Source of the DNA: an uncultured Methanosarcinales archaeon | Lineage (GTDB): Archaea > Halobacteriota > Methanosarcinia > Methanotrichales > Methanotrichaceae | Direction: 5' to 3' | Length of the DNA: 7,441 nucleotides | NCBI GenBank assembly: GCA_937864385.1 | Contig: CALMJN010000415.1 | Coordinates: 1-7,441 of the forward strand | Part shown: positions 5,560 through 7,441 of the stretch, in pieces | How positions within the stretch are numbered: position 1 is the stretch's first letter | Layout of the letters: each line of letters begins with the position of its first letter | Position numbers and translations under genes: made by a program | The notes under the pieces: model-generated | Seen by the model: the letters and a program-made list of their open reading frames with translations, nothing else | Database searches by the model: none | Told to the model about the DNA's origin: nothing

Positions 5560-7055
5560 AATTTCATTTGGAGGCCAGCCTGCGGTTGAGCGGCGATGCA
5601 GCCAGCGCCGAGGCAGCCCTCTCAGAATTCTTTACCGATGCCGGCCCCATAATGCAAAAGGGAGCGCCGGAGGGCCAAGGTGCCCATTTGACCGCCTGGA
5701 AGCTCTATGGAAATAAGATCGATCTGGTCATAGACAGCGACAGATTTGTGAGGGCCCATGATGCCCTGCTGCGGCTGAGACGACCGCTCTCGGAGCTGCT
5801 CGGAAAGCAATTCCGGATCGGTGTGAGAGGCCTGGATGTGAGCCGGTTCGATATCGAGGTGGAGTCCGAGCGAAGCATAGCCCATAAGATCCCCTATGTC
5901 CGGGATATCAGGCATGAGAACGGAAGGCTCTTCCTGTCCTTGGATGTGGGCCCGGATGGCTCTTTGGGTCAGTCGGAGATCGAAAACCGCATACCGGACC
6001 GGATCATCAGCCTTCTGGAGGAGAAGCTTCAAACATATGGCGGCAAGACCGAGCACTGGGAGCTACTATGGGAGAGCGCAGCCCGGGAGCCCAAATTTAA
6101 CCGCGATCCAACGGAGGAGATGCAGAAGGTGGGCTGGATCAAGCATGGCTCCAGCCGGGGGCAATGGATCTATGGGCCCCAGGCCACTGCCGTCTTCCGC
6201 ACCTTCGAGAAAATTGTCCTGGAGGAGATCCTGAGGCCGCTGGCTTACCGGGAGATGATCTTTCCCAAGCTGGATACATGGGATGTCTGGAAGAAGAGCG
6301 GACACGCCCAGGGGGTCTATCCCGAGATCTACTTCGTCTGCCCCCCCAAGACCCGGGACCCGGCCTTCTGGGAGGAGGTCATGGACTACTACAAGGTCAC
6401 CCATGAGGTTCCCCTGGAGCTGGTCAAGGAGAAGATCGACCTGCCCATAGGCGGGATGTGCTATGCCCAGTGCCCCACCTTCTGGGGATTTCTGCAGGGA
6501 ATGACTCTGCCCAATGAGGAGCTTCCCATATGCGTCTTCGACCGATCCGGCACCAGCCACCGCTATGAGTCCGGCGGAATTCACGGCATAGAGAGGGTGG
6601 ATGAGTTTCACAGGATAGAGATCGTGTGGCTGGGGACAAAGGAGCAGGTCCTGGCGGAGAAAGAGAAGCTTACCGCCTGCTACAAGCATATCTTCGAGGA
6701 CATCCTGGAGCTGACCTGGCGCACGGCCTGGGTCACCCCCTGGTTCATGGCCCAGGAGGGCAAGACCGGCCTCGCAGAGATGACCGGGGCGGGTACGGTG
6801 GACTATGAGGCGGTGCTGCCCTACAACGGAAACTGGATTGAGTTTCAGAATCTGTCAGTGAACGGTGAGAAGTATCCAAAGGGCTTTACAGTAAAGTCCC
6901 AGTCAGGCGAAGCCCTGTGGTCCGGATGCAGTGGCGTCGGCTTGGAGAGGTGGGCCTCAGCCTTCCTCAGCCAGAAGGGCCTGGAGCCGGAGAACTGGCC
7001 GGAGGCGTTCCGGAAGTACTTCGGGGAGATGCCCAAGGGGATCAGGTTCCTCTGA
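5556..7055 (+). CDS. serS: Type-2 (methanogen-type) serine-tRNA ligase
   Basis: This enzyme charges tRNA-Ser, and also tRNA-Sec where present, with serine. The 499-residue protein belongs to the rare methanogen-type SerRS, not the common type with an N-terminal coiled coil: residues about 1-165 form the unique N-terminal tRNA-binding domain. The class II core follows, with motif 1 around P237 ([17 protein letters not shown]), motif 2 SHRYESGG (R336, E338) and motif 3 GVGLERW (R465). This type uses an active-site zinc to hold the serine amino group, with two cysteines and a glutamate as ligands (C306, E355, C461 in the M. barkeri enzyme, from memory). Candidates here are C302 or C306 ([10 protein letters not shown]), a glutamate in [10 protein letters not shown] (346-355), and C458. 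GGAGG lies four bases before the ATG, which overlaps the pcc1 stop in ATGA. It is the last gene of the operon, and a hairpin covers its stop codon. Confidence 0.97.
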   Translation: MKFHLEASLRLSGDAASAEAALSEFFTDAGPIMQKGAPEGQGAHLTAWKLYGNKIDLVIDSDRFVRAHDALLRLRRPLSELLGKQFRIGVRGLDVSRFDIEVESERSIAHKIPYVRDIRHENGRLFLSLDVGPDGSLGQSEIENRIPDRIISLLEEKLQTYGGKTEHWELLWESAAREPKFNRDPTEEMQKVGWIKHGSSRGQWIYGPQATAVFRTFEKIVLEEILRPLAYREMIFPKLDTWDVWKKSGHAQGVYPEIYFVCPPKTRDPAFWEEVMDYYKVTHEVPLELVKEKIDLPIGGMCYAQCPTFWGFLQGMTLPNEELPICVFDRSGTSHRYESGGIHGIERVDEFHRIEIVWLGTKEQVLAEKEKLTACYKHIFEDILELTWRTAWVTPWFMAQEGKTGLAEMTGAGTVDYEAVLPYNGNWIEFQNLSVNGEKYPKGFTVKSQSGEALWSGCSGVGLERWASAFLSQKGLEPENWPEAFRKYFGEMPKGIRFL

Positions 7056-7062
7056 TCCCTTT
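7035..7062 (+). terminator. Hairpin over the serS stop codon, probable operon terminator
   Basis: Arms AAGGGGATCAG (7035-7045) and CTGATCCCTTT (7052-7062) pair at all 11 positions, with one G-U, around the six-base loop GTTCCT. The serS stop codon (7053-7055) lies in the right arm. The 3' side is T/C-rich (TTTCCTAAATCTTTATATCT), so the element could end transcription of the four-gene operon or protect the messenger 3' end. Intrinsic hairpins are less usual in archaea than plain T-tracts, and the left arm is coding sequence. Confidence 0.5.
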
Positions 7063-7063
7063 C

Positions 7064-7441
7064 CTAAATCTTTATATCTATTAGTGCAAAGGCATAAATA
7101 AACTTTAATGTCGCATCGTTCTCTTTGACTTTATCTTTGAGCTTTTGCGCGCTTGTTGCATAATGCTGCGTAATATGAATAGCATGGCCTGTCCCATCAC
7201 CACCGCTATCACACTCTTTTATTCCTTTTTTCTTTAACAACAAAGAGTGCAGATTAAAAATTGCTAACTTCACTGCTTCATCAGAATATAATCTCTCTAT
7301 CGTTTTGTAACTGACGTCTATATTTGTCAGCCATAAAAATAAGATAACCATCCACTCCATGGCCCTATTGCTCTTGCCGCAAAAATGCTTTAGGAGCAAT
7401 AGAAGCACTTTTTGCTTGATGGTAAGCTTAGGATCATTTCC
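7064..7441 (-). pseudogene. Truncated DDE-type transposase remnant, 5' end outside the window
   Basis: The frame is open from the window edge to a TAG stop (7066-7064), 125 codons. A GTG at 7408 is an internal codon rather than a proven start. The translation has a helical N-terminal part (IERLYSDEAVKLAIFNLH), then DSGGDGTGHA with the presumed first catalytic aspartate (codon 7198-7196), and ends LKFIYAFALIDIKI. In DDE transposases the strand after the first aspartate is followed by more than 100 residues carrying the second Asp and the Glu; these are missing, so the gene is cut off and cannot encode an active enzyme. The region is clearly more AT-rich than its neighbours, as expected for acquired DNA. 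The insertion-sequence family is not resolved (an IS4/IS5/ISNCY-like type is possible). No terminal inverted repeat or target duplication is visible. It converges on serS with eight bases between the two stop codons. Confidence 0.65.

Noticed and set aside
6066..6689. - strand reading frame of 207 codons opposite serS.
   Set aside because: It is an antisense shadow within the conserved class II synthetase core, with no recognisable motif and no promoter or ribosome binding site that I could see.
7056..7441. CRISPR array, attachment site or complete insertion sequence at the right edge.
   Set aside because: No regularly spaced repeats, tRNA-derived att sequence, terminal inverted repeat or target duplication is visible; only a truncated transposase frame is supported.

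Overview
The window is archaeal and most likely comes from a methanogen of the Methanosarcinales, with a Methanothrix/Methanosaeta-like genome as a reasonable guess. Three things support this. The gene at 5556-7055 is a type-2 (methanogen-type) seryl-tRNA synthetase, a form essentially confined to methanogens. The run S15 / DHH nuclease / Pcc1 is a classic archaeal ribosomal-KEOPS neighbourhood. The promoters look like BRE/TATA boxes rather than -35/-10 elements. The coding DNA is clearly GC-rich, while the promoter regions and the last 380 bases are AT-rich.

Layout. Positions 1-251 are non-coding as far as I can see and hold an AT-rich promoter region. Next is nrdD (252-2477, +), the oxygen-independent class III ribonucleotide reductase. 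It is followed by a small 2[4Fe-4S] ferredoxin (2572-2751, +) with its own strong TATA box and a dyad that touches its ribosome binding site. A membrane-anchored, cysteine-rich DUF116 protein (2766-3434, -) converges on the ferredoxin. A divergent promoter region with two-fold symmetry (about 3461-3501) separates DUF116 from a four-gene operon on the + strand: rpsO (uS15), a DHH/DHHA1 RecJ-like phosphoesterase, pcc1 (KEOPS) and serS. Every junction in this operon is a 4-base ATGA stop/start overlap. An 11-bp hairpin sits over the serS stop codon and probably ends the operon. Directly behind it, on the - strand, is an AT-rich DDE-type transposase remnant that has lost its C-terminal half and runs off the window edge.

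How the genes fit together. The operon joins ribosome assembly (uS15), the t6A tRNA modification machinery (Pcc1), charging of tRNA-Ser (SerRS) and a nucleic-acid phosphoesterase, so it is a translation/information-processing unit. The left part is an anaerobic redox group: a glycyl-radical deoxynucleotide-producing enzyme, a ferredoxin and a cysteine-rich membrane protein. A ferredoxin-fed electron route to class III ribonucleotide reductase is known in Methanosarcina barkeri, so the nrdD-ferredoxin neighbourhood may be functional, though the radical activase NrdG and the intermediate redox proteins are not in this window.

I do not see a clearly undescribed system. The most unusual elements are regulatory: the ferredoxin leader dyad, the symmetric divergent promoter and the hairpin over the serS stop. 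The placement of serS in the S15-KEOPS operon and the broken transposase right behind it are also notable.
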